Part shown: positions 25,576-33,801 of the stretch, in pieces
Numbering within the stretch: position 1 is the stretch's first letter
Layout: the number at the start of each line of letters is the position of its first letter
Source: Candidatus Gorgyraea atricola
GTDB lineage: Bacteria; Omnitrophota; Gorgyraeia; Gorgyraeales; Gorgyraeaceae
NCBI GenBank assembly: GCA_030765235.1
Contig: JAVCCW010000008.1
Span: forward strand, 1-53,252
Direction of reading: 5' to 3'
DNA length: 53,252 bases
The notes under the pieces: model-generated
The model's input: only the letters and a program-made list of their open reading frames with translations
Told to the model about the DNA's origin: nothing
Databases searched by the model: none
Position numbers and translations under genes: made by a program

Positions 25576-26868
25576 ATGATACCGAGATATTCGCTTCCTA
25601 AGATGGCTAGTATCTGGAGCGAGGAGAACAAGTTTCAGAAGATGCTGGATGTTGAGATCCTTGCTTGTGAGGCAATGGCTGATCTGGGCAAGGTGCCGAG
25701 GAAAGAACTACAGAAAATCAAGTCTAAGGCAAGGTTTAACGTAAAGCGAATAGAGAAGATAGAGAAGAAGACCCGCCACGATGTAATTGCATTCCTACAC
25801 AATATAGCAGAGCATGTTGGGAGCGCTTCAAGGTTTGTGCACCAGGGGCTTACCTCAAGTGATGTGCTGGATACTGCCTTGTCTTTGATGATGAAAGAGG
25901 CAGCTGGGATACTGCTCGATGACCTCAAGAAGTTAAAGTCCGAACTGCGCAAAAAGGCAAAGAAATACAAGAAGACCATAATGGTTGGCAGGAGTCATGG
26001 TGTACATGCTGAGCCAACTACATTTGGGTTAAAGATTGCCCTATTTTTTGACGAGATAAATAGATGCATTGATAGGATTGAAAAGGCGAAGGACATAATA
26101 AGCGTTGGCAAGATCTCAGGGCCTGTTGGTACGTATTCTAATGTCGAGCCCTACGTAGAGAATTATGTGTGTAAGAAATTAGGCTTAAAAGCTGCTAATA
26201 TCTCGACGCAGGTTTTACAGAGAGATAGACACGCAGAATATATGTCGCAGATCGCTGTGGTAGGGGCGACGCTTGAGAAGATAGCAGTAGAGATACGTAA
26301 TCTTCAGAAGACAGAGGTGCGCGAAGTTGAAGAGCCGTTTTCAAAGGGGCAAAAAGGCTCGAGTGCAATGCCGCACAAACGTAACCCTGTCATGTGCGAG
26401 AGGATTACAGGGCTTGCAAGGGTCTTACGCACAAATGCGCTGGCAGCAATGGAAAATGTCGCGCTATGGCACGAGAGAGATATAAGTCACTCTTCTGTTG
26501 AAAGGGTTATTGTACCTGACAGCACTATTTTATTGGATTACATGCTGAATGACATGATATTTATCATAAAGAACATGCATGTCTATCCACAGAATATGAG
26601 AAATAACCTGGCTAAGACGCGAGGCCTTATATTTTCAGCAAGGATTTTAGTAGAGCTTGAGAAGCGAGGCGTTGAGAGGCGCAAGGCCTATGACATTATC
26701 CAGCGATGCGCAATGGAGGTCTGGAAGAAGAATGAGAATTTCAAGGCAGCGCTGTGGATGGACAAGGATTTTAGGAAGGTAGTAAAATCAAGGGAGCTCG
26801 AGCGATTTTTCGACCTGGGGTATTACACGAAACACGTGGATAGAATCTTTAAGAAAGTGGGTATATAG
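25576..26868 (+). CDS. purB: Adenylosuccinate lyase
   Basis: Splits SAICAR to AICAR and adenylosuccinate to AMP, each with release of fumarate. The start at 25576 (MIPRYSLPKM) matches the usual N-terminus and gives 430 residues, the normal length; earlier in-frame codons fall in the promoter. Marks: TRHDVIAFLHNI, VHQGLTSSDVLDTA, MVGRSHGVHAEPTTFG, and the fumarase-superfamily loop SSAMPHKRNPV. It heads a run purB-purC-(gap)-purM-purD-purE. Confidence 0.96.
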   Translation: MIPRYSLPKMASIWSEENKFQKMLDVEILACEAMADLGKVPRKELQKIKSKARFNVKRIEKIEKKTRHDVIAFLHNIAEHVGSASRFVHQGLTSSDVLDTALSLMMKEAAGILLDDLKKLKSELRKKAKKYKKTIMVGRSHGVHAEPTTFGLKIALFFDEINRCIDRIEKAKDIISVGKISGPVGTYSNVEPYVENYVCKKLGLKAANISTQVLQRDRHAEYMSQIAVVGATLEKIAVEIRNLQKTEVREVEEPFSKGQKGSSAMPHKRNPVMCERITGLARVLRTNALAAMENVALWHERDISHSSVERVIVPDSTILLDYMLNDMIFIIKNMHVYPQNMRNNLAKTRGLIFSARILVELEKRGVERRKAYDIIQRCAMEVWKKNENFKAALWMDKDFRKVVKSRELERFFDLGYYTKHVDRIFKKVGI

Positions 26869-26869
26869 C

Positions 26870-27574
26870 ATGAAAAAAGGTAAACAGATCTACGAAGGCA
26901 AGGCAAAGAAAGTCTATGAAACTGACAAACCTGATTTATTTATTCAGGAGTTTAAGGACGACGCGACCGCGTTTGACGCTACAAAGAGAGGCACTATAAA
27001 AGAAAAAGGCGTGATAAATAACGAGATCTCATGCGCGATTTTCCAGCTTTTGGAATCAAAAGGCATCCCCACGCATTTTGTGAAGAAATTGAGCGACAGG
27101 GATATGCTTATTAAAAAGCTGAATATCGTGCTTGTCGAAGTGACGATTCGCAATGTTTCAGCAGGCGGGCTTTCAAAGCTTCTTGGTATTGATGAGGGTA
27201 TTTCTTTAAAGAAGCCTGTCCTGGAATATCATTATAAAAGAGATGATCTGCATGATCCATTGATAAACGATTATCACATAGAGATGCTTGGCCTTGCCAG
27301 TGCCAAGGAGATGCAGAAGATAAAAGATTATTCTTTTAGCATCAATGAGATACTCAAGGATTTTTTTAATAAGGCTGGCTTAAAGCTAGTTGATTTTAAG
27401 CTCGAATTTGGGAGGCATAAGGGGAAGATGTTGCTTGGAGATGAGATATCTCCTGATACATGCAGGCTATGGGATAAGAAGACGAATGAAAAGCTTGATA
27501 AAGACCGTTTCAGGCGGGACCTTGGGCGAATCGAAGAGGCCTACCAGGAAGTTCTTAAAAGGATAAAAGCTTAA
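26870..27574 (+). CDS. purC: SAICAR synthase
   Basis: Joins CAIR and aspartate using ATP. It starts one base after purB. KQIYEGKAKKVYETD at the N-terminus is the ATP loop, EVTIRNVSAGGLSK and LLGDEISPDTCRLWD with LDKDRFRRDLG are signature motifs. The 234-residue length is typical of the bacterial enzyme. Confidence 0.97.
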   Translation: MKKGKQIYEGKAKKVYETDKPDLFIQEFKDDATAFDATKRGTIKEKGVINNEISCAIFQLLESKGIPTHFVKKLSDRDMLIKKLNIVLVEVTIRNVSAGGLSKLLGIDEGISLKKPVLEYHYKRDDLHDPLINDYHIEMLGLASAKEMQKIKDYSFSINEILKDFFNKAGLKLVDFKLEFGRHKGKMLLGDEISPDTCRLWDKKTNEKLDKDRFRRDLGRIEEAYQEVLKRIKA

Positions 27575-27601
27575 GATAGAAGTGATAAAAAGAGAGATAT
27601 T

Positions 27602-27644
27602 AAAGACCTGGCAATGTATTTGAAATCAAACCAGGTCTTTATTA
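27602..27644 (+). other. Hairpin between purC and purM
   Basis: AAAGACCTGG pairs with CCAGGTCTTT across 19 bases; only a weak TATTATTT tail follows. It could be an attenuating terminator or an RNA processing site inside the operon. Confidence 0.45.
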
Positions 27645-27668
27645 TTTCATCTGAGGGAGGGGCGAGAG

Positions 27669-28631
27669 ATGATCGACTATAAAAAAGCAGGTGTGGATAT
27701 AGATAAATCAAATAGGTTTGTAAAGGATATTTCGAAGATGGTTGGCGGCATCGGTGGGTTTGGCGCATTTACAAGGATTCCCAAGAAATATAAAAATCCT
27801 GTACTTGTTTCGTCAACTGATGGCGTGGGTACAAAGCTAATGATCGCAAATCTATTAGATAAGCACACTACAGTGGGAATAGACCTTGTTGCCATGTGCG
27901 CAAATGATATAGTAGTCTGCGGGGCTGAACCGCTTTTCTTCTTAGATTATTTTGCAACAGGAAAACTTAATAGAAAAAAGGCCAAAAATATTGTTAAGGG
28001 CATTTTTGATGGCTGTAGTCAGGCAGGCTGCGCTCTTATAGGCGGAGAAACAGCAGAGATGCCAGATATGTATAAGAATGAGGACTATGACCTGGCTGGT
28101 TTCTGCGTGGGCGTGGTTGAAGAGAAAAGAATCATAGACGGAGACTCTGTAAAACCTGGGGATAGGATTATCGGGATTCAATCAAGTGGCCTGCACTCGA
28201 ATGGATTCAGTCTTGCCAGAAAAGTCTTTAAGAAAAGCGAATTAGAAGGTAAAGCCGGAAAGACACTTTTAACGCCTACGATAATTTATGTTAAGGTGAT
28301 TCAGAAATTATTAAAGAAAGTTAAAGTAAAATCTATTGCCCATATAACAGGCGGCGGTTTTTATGACAATATCCCACGCGTATTGCCGAAACAAACATCA
28401 GCGCTCGTATATAAATATTCATGGCATGTCCCTGGCATATTCAGGGAGATCCAACGTCGGGCAAAGATAGACGATAAAAAGATGTATCGCACATTCAATA
28501 TGGGCATTGGTATGGCAATTGTAGTGAATAAGAAAGATCTAAGCAAGGCACACGCTGTCATTAAGAGTCTAAAGCTTAAATCATGGACAATAGGCGAGAT
28601 AATTAAAGGAAAAGGGGAAGTTGTAATATGA
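27669..28631 (+). CDS. purM: Phosphoribosylformylglycinamidine cyclo-ligase (AIR synthase)
   Basis: Fifth purine step. GAGGGAGGGG lies just upstream. Family motifs: DYKKAGVDIDKSN, VSSTDGVGTKL, DLVAMCANDIVVCGAEPLFFLDYFA, GGETAEMP and HITGGGFYDNIPR. Length 320 is slightly short of the usual 340. It overlaps purD by four bases. Confidence 0.97.
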   Translation: MIDYKKAGVDIDKSNRFVKDISKMVGGIGGFGAFTRIPKKYKNPVLVSSTDGVGTKLMIANLLDKHTTVGIDLVAMCANDIVVCGAEPLFFLDYFATGKLNRKKAKNIVKGIFDGCSQAGCALIGGETAEMPDMYKNEDYDLAGFCVGVVEEKRIIDGDSVKPGDRIIGIQSSGLHSNGFSLARKVFKKSELEGKAGKTLLTPTIIYVKVIQKLLKKVKVKSIAHITGGGFYDNIPRVLPKQTSALVYKYSWHVPGIFREIQRRAKIDDKKMYRTFNMGIGMAIVVNKKDLSKAHAVIKSLKLKSWTIGEIIKGKGEVVI

Positions 28632-29902
28632 AGGTTTTGGTAATTGGCTCAGGCGGCAGGGAACATACATTGGTATGGAAGATCAGCCAGAGCAAAAAGG
28701 TAGATAAGGTATTCTGCGCGCCTGGCAATGGCGGCATAAAAGAAATCGCCGAGCTAGTCAATATAAGCTCAGATGATATTAATGGTCTTTTAGGGTTTGC
28801 AAAGGAAAGTAAAATAGATTTAACTGTGGTCGGGCCTGAGGTAGCGCTTGTCCAGGGCATAGTCGATAGATTTAACGAACAAGGACTAAAGGTATTCGGT
28901 CCATCTAAAGAGCTTGCCATGCTTGAGGGCAGCAAGATTTTTGCAAAAGAGGCCATGAAGAAGTTTGGTTTGCCTACAGCAGATTTTAAGGTCTTTAGTG
29001 ATGCGCCCAGCGCGAAGAAATATTTAAAAGAAAAGGGCACACCTATAGTTATAAAAGCAGACGGCCTTGCAGCAGGTAAAGGTGTTGTGGTGGCACAGAG
29101 TATTGAAGAGGGAGAATCTGCTATAGATAGCATGCTGGTAAAAAAGATATTTGGCGAAGCAGGAGACAGGATTATTATCGAAGATTGCCTTGAAGGCGAA
29201 GAGGCATCCATCCTTGTTTTTAGCGACGGGAAAACAATAGCGCCACTTGTCTCCTCACAGGACCATAAAAGGATCTTTGACAATGATAAGGGCCCTAATA
29301 CTGGCGGCATGGGAGCGTATTCTCCAGCGCCAGTTGTCTCGCAGGAATTATTCAATGAGATAATAGAGATGGTTTTTAGGCCTATTATTGATGGTTTTGC
29401 AAAAGAAGGAAAGTTTTTTAAGGGTGTTTTATACGGCGGTATTATGATTACAAAAAAGGGACCAATGGTCCTGGAATTCAATGTGAGATTTGGTGATCCT
29501 GAGACGCAGGCCATTTTACCAAGATTAAAATCTGATTTAGTAGATGTGATGCTGGCGTGCATTGATGGAAGACTTGATAAGATAAGACTCGAGTGGGATA
29601 ATAGAACCTGTATAGCAGTTGTTGCCGCGTCTGGGGGATATCCTGGGACATATGAGAAACATAAAGAGATAATCGGGACAGGGAATTTCAAGGATAAAAA
29701 AGATATAGTTGTGTTTCATGCAGGCACTGTAGCCCAGGACGGAAAGATTTTTACAAGTGGAGGCAGGGTCCTGGCTGTCACAGGTTTTGGAGAAGGCATT
29801 AAAACTGCAAAACAAAATGCATACACAGCAATAGAGAAGATAAAATTTGACGGCATGTATTATAGAAAAGACATAGGAGATAAGGCAATTAGAAAACTCT
29901 AA
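28628..29902 (+). CDS. purD: Phosphoribosylamine-glycine ligase (GAR synthetase)
   Basis: Second purine step; an ATP-grasp enzyme. KVLVIGSGGREHTLVWKI is the N-terminal domain signature, VVGPEVALVQGI, GLAAGKGVVVA and the metal-binding EFNVRFGDPETQ follow. Length 424 is standard. It starts inside the purM stop (ATGA) and is followed by an AT-rich inverted repeat. Confidence 0.97.
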   Translation: MKVLVIGSGGREHTLVWKISQSKKVDKVFCAPGNGGIKEIAELVNISSDDINGLLGFAKESKIDLTVVGPEVALVQGIVDRFNEQGLKVFGPSKELAMLEGSKIFAKEAMKKFGLPTADFKVFSDAPSAKKYLKEKGTPIVIKADGLAAGKGVVVAQSIEEGESAIDSMLVKKIFGEAGDRIIIEDCLEGEEASILVFSDGKTIAPLVSSQDHKRIFDNDKGPNTGGMGAYSPAPVVSQELFNEIIEMVFRPIIDGFAKEGKFFKGVLYGGIMITKKGPMVLEFNVRFGDPETQAILPRLKSDLVDVMLACIDGRLDKIRLEWDNRTCIAVVAASGGYPGTYEKHKEIIGTGNFKDKKDIVVFHAGTVAQDGKIFTSGGRVLAVTGFGEGIKTAKQNAYTAIEKIKFDGMYYRKDIGDKAIRKL

Positions 29903-30021
29903 ACACTAAACTCTAAATACTAAACAAACTACAAACCCTAAACTCAAATTCTCCAAACAGCTGTTTATAGTTTGGGATTTAGTGTTTGTTTAGAGTTTAG
30001 TGTTTCGGATTTAGGGTTTGA
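29900..30021. repeat. AAACACTAAAC-type imperfect inverted repeat before purE
   Basis: The left half repeats AAACTCTAAACACTAAACTC and AAACCCTAAACTC; the right half is the inverse, with GTTTAGAGTTTAGTGTTT and TTTAGGGTTTG, joined near CAGCTGTTTATAG. The repeat unit resembles telomeric CCCTAAA but is irregular. It would form a long, AT-rich hairpin. Confidence 0.85.
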
Positions 30022-30034
30022 TAACGGAGGCGAT

Positions 30035-30451
30035 ATGGTTACTAAAAAGAGACCAGTGGTAGGTATACTGATGGGTAGTAAATCTGATGCAGAGACAATG
30101 GCTGAAACAGAGAAGATCTTAAAGGAGCGCAAGATTCCATATGAGATAAATGTTATTTCAGCTCACAGGAATCCTGAAAAAGTACGTTCTTATACCAAGG
30201 CTGCTAAGAAAAAAGGCATTAAGATCTTGATATGCGGGGCAGGCATGTCTGCGGCCTTAGCAGGAGTTGTCAGTGCTTATACGGACTTGCCAGTCATTGG
30301 TGTTCCAATGCACACCAAGGCTTTAAATGGAGTAGATTCTTTACTTTCTACTGTGCAGATGCCAGGAGGCGTACCTGTTGCATGCATGGCAATAGGTAAA
30401 GCAGGCGCCAAGAACGCCGCTATACTAGCCAGTCGCATTTTAGCATTGTAG
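30035..30451 (+). CDS. purE: N5-carboxyaminoimidazole ribonucleotide mutase (PurE)
   Basis: GGAGG lies four bases before the ATG at 30035. The 138-residue protein carries VGILMGSKSDAETM (phosphate-binding loop), NVISAHRNPEKV (catalytic His), GAGMSAALAGV and PVIGVPMHTKALNGVDSLLS, the class I pattern that uses N5-CAIR and normally needs PurK, which is not in this window. Last of the purine run. Confidence 0.95.
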   Translation: MVTKKRPVVGILMGSKSDAETMAETEKILKERKIPYEINVISAHRNPEKVRSYTKAAKKKGIKILICGAGMSAALAGVVSAYTDLPVIGVPMHTKALNGVDSLLSTVQMPGGVPVACMAIGKAGAKNAAILASRILAL

Positions 30452-30475
30452 CAACTTGCTCCCCCTGTGGGCTTT

Positions 30476-30525
30476 TTCCCCTCTGTAGTAGGCCAGGTTT
30501 AAACCTGGCCTACTACAGAGGGGAA
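30476..30525. repeat. TTTAAA-centred palindrome, copy 3
   Basis: Perfect palindrome with 25-base arms: shared core GTAGGCCAGGTTT, site-specific outer TTCCCCTCTGTA. A looser outer pair GCTCCCCCTGT / ACAGAGGGGGAGC surrounds it. Confidence 0.95.
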
Positions 30526-30560
30526 GTGTAAAGTTACAGAGGGGGAGCATAAAGTTAGGA

Positions 30561-31601
30561 ATGAGGATGAAGGTTGTAAAAGTAAATCCTAATTTTCCAG
30601 AGCCGCATGTTATAGAAGAAGGGGCTCGTCTCTTAAAAGAGGGAGGACTTGTTGCCTTTCCTACAGAAACTGTGTATGGGGTTGGTGCGAATCTTTTGGA
30701 TAAAAAGGCAATCGACAGGCTCTATAAGATAAAGAAAAGGCCAAAGGGTAAGCCGTTTACCATTCATATCGCAAGATTCGAGGCATTAAAGGAGCTAAAG
30801 GTTAATTTGTCGGAACGTGCAGAAAAGATCGTTAGAAAATTCTGGCCAGGTCCTCTGACAGTCCTGGTACTCAACAAGAAAAAGGAAAAAATAGGCATCC
30901 GCATGCCTAATAACAAAGTGGCGTTAGCGCTTATAGATAAGGCATCTCTACCTATAGTCGCGCCCAGCGCAAATCTCTCTGGGAAAAACCCGCCTACTTC
31001 AGCTAAGGAAATAATTCTTGATGTTGATATGGTATTAGACGGTGGAAATACGGCAATCGGCATAGAATCAACAGTATTAGACGTCACAGTAAATCCTTTT
31101 AAGATATTGAGAAAAGGCGCGCTTTCAGGAGAAGATCTTTTGGCTGACTACCACGTGCTTTTTGTATGCACTGGCAACAGCTGTCGCAGTGTCATGGCAA
31201 AGGGGATGCTGGAGAAGTTTCTAAAAGAGGCTGGCTTGTCTAAGAAGGTGCGTGTTGATTCTGCTGGCACAGGAGGATTTGCAGGGATACCTGCCGCGAC
31301 AAATACAATAGAGGTCATGAAGGAAGAGGGCGTGGATGTCTCAGCTCATAGAGGAAAACCAATAAGTCCTGCGCTATTGAAAAAATCAGATTTTGTCTTT
31401 GTCATGGAAGATGTGCACAAAAGATATATAGTGAATGCTTTACCAAAGACAGCCTTAAAGACAAGGCTTCTTAAAGAAGCTAGTGGTATACCTGATCCAA
31501 TAGGAAAGTCTATCGAAGAATACAGGCGCATCAGGGATATTATAAAGGATAGTGTTGAGAATATATTTTTAGAATTATTTAAAAAGGAGAATAAGGGATG
31601 A
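30561..31601 (+). CDS. Fusion: TsaC/YrdC threonylcarbamoyl-AMP synthase plus low-molecular-weight protein tyrosine phosphatase
   Basis: The first domain (about 1-195) is a YrdC/Sua5 fold: GGLVAFPTETVYGVGANL, the KKRPKGKPFTIHI nucleotide motif and PSANLSGKNPPTSAKEI. It makes threonylcarbamoyl-AMP for tRNA t6A37. The second (about 196-345) is a low-molecular-weight phosphatase: VLFVCTGNSCRSVMAKGML holds the C-x5-R loop, and IPDPIGKSIEEY the general-acid Asp. Both domains look intact. The link between them is functionally unexplained. The start could also be the second ATG, six bases on. It overlaps rpiB by four bases. Confidence 0.9.
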   Translation: MRMKVVKVNPNFPEPHVIEEGARLLKEGGLVAFPTETVYGVGANLLDKKAIDRLYKIKKRPKGKPFTIHIARFEALKELKVNLSERAEKIVRKFWPGPLTVLVLNKKKEKIGIRMPNNKVALALIDKASLPIVAPSANLSGKNPPTSAKEIILDVDMVLDGGNTAIGIESTVLDVTVNPFKILRKGALSGEDLLADYHVLFVCTGNSCRSVMAKGMLEKFLKEAGLSKKVRVDSAGTGGFAGIPAATNTIEVMKEEGVDVSAHRGKPISPALLKKSDFVFVMEDVHKRYIVNALPKTALKTRLLKEASGIPDPIGKSIEEYRRIRDIIKDSVENIFLELFKKENKG

Positions 31602-32020
31602 AGATAGCTATTGGCGCAGATCACGGCGGTTTTAATTTAAAACAAGGGCTTGTAAAGTTTTTAAAGAAGAAAGGTCACAGCGTAAAGGATTTTGGTACAT
31701 TTTCAAAAGAGAGTTGTGATTATCCGATTTATGGCTACAAGGTTGCAAGGGTAGTTGGCCGCGCTAGATTTCCTAAGGGAATACTTATCTGTACTACAGG
31801 CATTGGCATGTCAATGGTCGCCAATAAGGTCAAGGGCGTGCGCGCCGCGCTTTGCGATAGAACAGATATTGCGCGTTTAAGTAGAGAACATAATGATGCC
31901 AATGTTTTAGTATTAGCGTCAAAAGTCACTGCGCCCTCTAAAGCAAAAAGAATAGCAGCTGTCTGGCTTTCAACACGCGCCCTTGGCGGGAGACATCAAA
32001 GGCGCGTTCGAAAAATCTAA
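31598..32020 (+). CDS. rpiB: Ribose-5-phosphate isomerase B
   Basis: Interconverts ribose 5-phosphate and ribulose 5-phosphate, feeding PRPP and so purine synthesis. IAIGADHGGFNLK at the N-terminus, GILICTTGIGMSMVANKVKGVRAALC with the catalytic Cys, and the SREHNDANVLVL segment are diagnostic. Length 140 is normal. It overlaps the fusion gene and is followed by a CACACTTTAGTGTG repeat. Confidence 0.95.
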   Translation: MKIAIGADHGGFNLKQGLVKFLKKKGHSVKDFGTFSKESCDYPIYGYKVARVVGRARFPKGILICTTGIGMSMVANKVKGVRAALCDRTDIARLSREHNDANVLVLASKVTAPSKAKRIAAVWLSTRALGGRHQRRVRKI

Positions 32021-32021
32021 G

Positions 32022-32060
32022 CAGCTTATAGCAGCTGTAGGGCACACTTTAGTGTGCCAA
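32022..32060. repeat. CACACTTTAGTGTG repeat, copy 2
   Basis: GCAGCTGTAGG runs into the perfect hairpin GGCACACT-TT-AGTGTGCC, the same arrangement as at 16738-16778 with a C for T change mirrored in both arms. Confidence 0.85.
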
Positions 32061-32097
32061 AAACTGTGACAATAAGAGCGGAATTTTTGGAGGCGAC

Positions 32098-33345
32098 ATG
32101 AATTCATTAAAAAAAATCGATCCGGAGATCTACGAGGTTATCAAAAAGGAGTTAGTCAGACAGCGGGATAATGTTGAGCTTATAGCGAGCGAGAATTTTG
32201 CAAGCCTTGCCGCGCTGGAGGCTCAAGGGTCTGTCCTGACTAATAAATATGCTGAAGGGTACCCGTCAAAGCGCTGGTATGGTGGCTGCGAACATGTTGA
32301 CGAGGCAGAGCGTTTAGCGATCAAAAGGGCGAAAAAGGTTTTTGGCGCAGAACATGCCAATGTGCAGCCGCATTCAGGCACACAGGCAAACATGGCTGTG
32401 TATTTCGCATTGCTAAAACCAGGTGATACGATCCTTGCAATGGACCTTGCCTGTGGAGGGCATCTCTCGCATGGCCTGGGGCATAATTTCTCAGGGAAGT
32501 TTTATAATTTTATATCCTATGGGGTGAATAAAAAGACTGAGCAGATCGATTATGATGAAGTAGCTTCTCTTGCGAGCAAGAATAAACCACGGATGATCGT
32601 GGCAGGAGCAAGCGCGTATCCGCGCACCATAGATTTTAAGAAATTTAGACAAATAGCAGATTCTGTAGGCGCGTATCTCTTTGTGGATATGGCGCATTTT
32701 GCAGGACTTGTGGCCGCGGGCCTTCATCCAAATCCCGTAGCTTATGCAGATGTGGTGAGCGCTACCACGCATAAGACCTTACGCGGCCCAAGAGGTGGCC
32801 TTATACTTTGTCGCAAGGAATTAGCTAAAAAGATAGACACAGAGGTTTTTCCAGGTGTCCAGGGTGGGCCATTAATGCATGTCATAGCCAGTAAGGCAGT
32901 GGCATTTAAACAGGCGCAGGCAAAAGAATTTAAGGAATATCAAGCCCAGATCATAAAGAATTCAAAGACATTGGCGAAGTCTCTTGAAGATTCTGGTTTC
33001 AGGATAGTGTCTGGAGGAACAGATACGCATCTTTTGCTGGTGGATTTGGGACCGAAAGGCATTACTGGAAAAGAGGCAGTATTGATCCTCGATAAGGTGC
33101 ATATAACTGTTAATAAGAATCTAATACCTTTTGATAAAAAGAGCCCTGCTGTTACAAGCGGCGTAAGGCTGGGTACGCCTGCAGTCACGACAAGAGGTAT
33201 GCTTGAGAAAGAGATGAAAGAAATAGCAGCAATAATAGACTGCGCATTGACAGAGAAAAACGATACTTCAGCCTTAAATGAATGCGCAAAAAAGATATCA
33301 GCGCTTCTTAAAAAGTTTCCTCTTTACCGGGAGGTAAAATTATGA
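32098..33345 (+). CDS. glyA: Serine hydroxymethyltransferase
   Basis: Converts serine and THF to glycine and methylene-THF with PLP. Marks: [44 protein letters not shown], and the PLP-lysine loop [15 protein letters not shown]. The 415-residue length is standard. GGAGG lies seven bases upstream. It overlaps nrdR by four bases. It supplies one-carbon units used by PurN and MetV. Confidence 0.97.
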   Translation: MNSLKKIDPEIYEVIKKELVRQRDNVELIASENFASLAALEAQGSVLTNKYAEGYPSKRWYGGCEHVDEAERLAIKRAKKVFGAEHANVQPHSGTQANMAVYFALLKPGDTILAMDLACGGHLSHGLGHNFSGKFYNFISYGVNKKTEQIDYDEVASLASKNKPRMIVAGASAYPRTIDFKKFRQIADSVGAYLFVDMAHFAGLVAAGLHPNPVAYADVVSATTHKTLRGPRGGLILCRKELAKKIDTEVFPGVQGGPLMHVIASKAVAFKQAQAKEFKEYQAQIIKNSKTLAKSLEDSGFRIVSGGTDTHLLLVDLGPKGITGKEAVLILDKVHITVNKNLIPFDKKSPAVTSGVRLGTPAVTTRGMLEKEMKEIAAIIDCALTEKNDTSALNECAKKISALLKKFPLYREVKL

Positions 33346-33800
33346 AATGTCCATTCTGCGGTCACAAGGAAGATAAGGTCATTGATTCGCGTTCTTCTGA
33401 AGAGGGTCGTTCGATCCGGCGTCGTCGGGAATGCCTCAAGTGCAAGAGGCGTTTCACAACATACGAAAATATAGAAGAGACGTCTCTCATGGTAATAAAA
33501 AAAGATGGCAGGCGCGAACCATTCGACAGGAAAAAAGTATTGGCGGGACTTAAAAAGGCATGCGAGAAAAGACCAATAAGCATGCAGCAGCTCGAAGACC
33601 TCGCGGAAAAAATAGAATATACACTTCAGAGTAAATTTGAAAAAGAAGTAGACGCTAGTCAGGTAGGCGAGCTGCTAATGGAGGAACTTTATAAATTAGA
33701 TGAGGTTGCCTACGTGAGATTTGCCTCTGTTTACAGGCAGTTTAAGGATATAAATCAATTTATGAAGGAGCTCAAGGGCCTCCTGAGCCATAGTAAGTAG
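33342..33800 (+). CDS. nrdR: Transcriptional repressor NrdR
   Basis: A zinc ribbon (CPFCGH near residues 3-8, CLKCKRRF near 31-38) is followed by an ATP-cone domain (about 49-139; [24 protein letters not shown]). NrdR represses ribonucleotide reductase genes by sensing dATP/ATP. glyA-nrdR is a common pair. It converges with the SurA/PpiD-like gene. Confidence 0.96.
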   Translation: MKCPFCGHKEDKVIDSRSSEEGRSIRRRRECLKCKRRFTTYENIEETSLMVIKKDGRREPFDRKKVLAGLKKACEKRPISMQQLEDLAEKIEYTLQSKFEKEVDASQVGELLMEELYKLDEVAYVRFASVYRQFKDINQFMKELKGLLSHSK

Positions 33801-33801
33801 T

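Noticed and set aside
29900-30021. True telomere or eukaryotic contamination
   Set aside because: The units are irregular, inverted around a centre, and lie between two bacterial purine genes.
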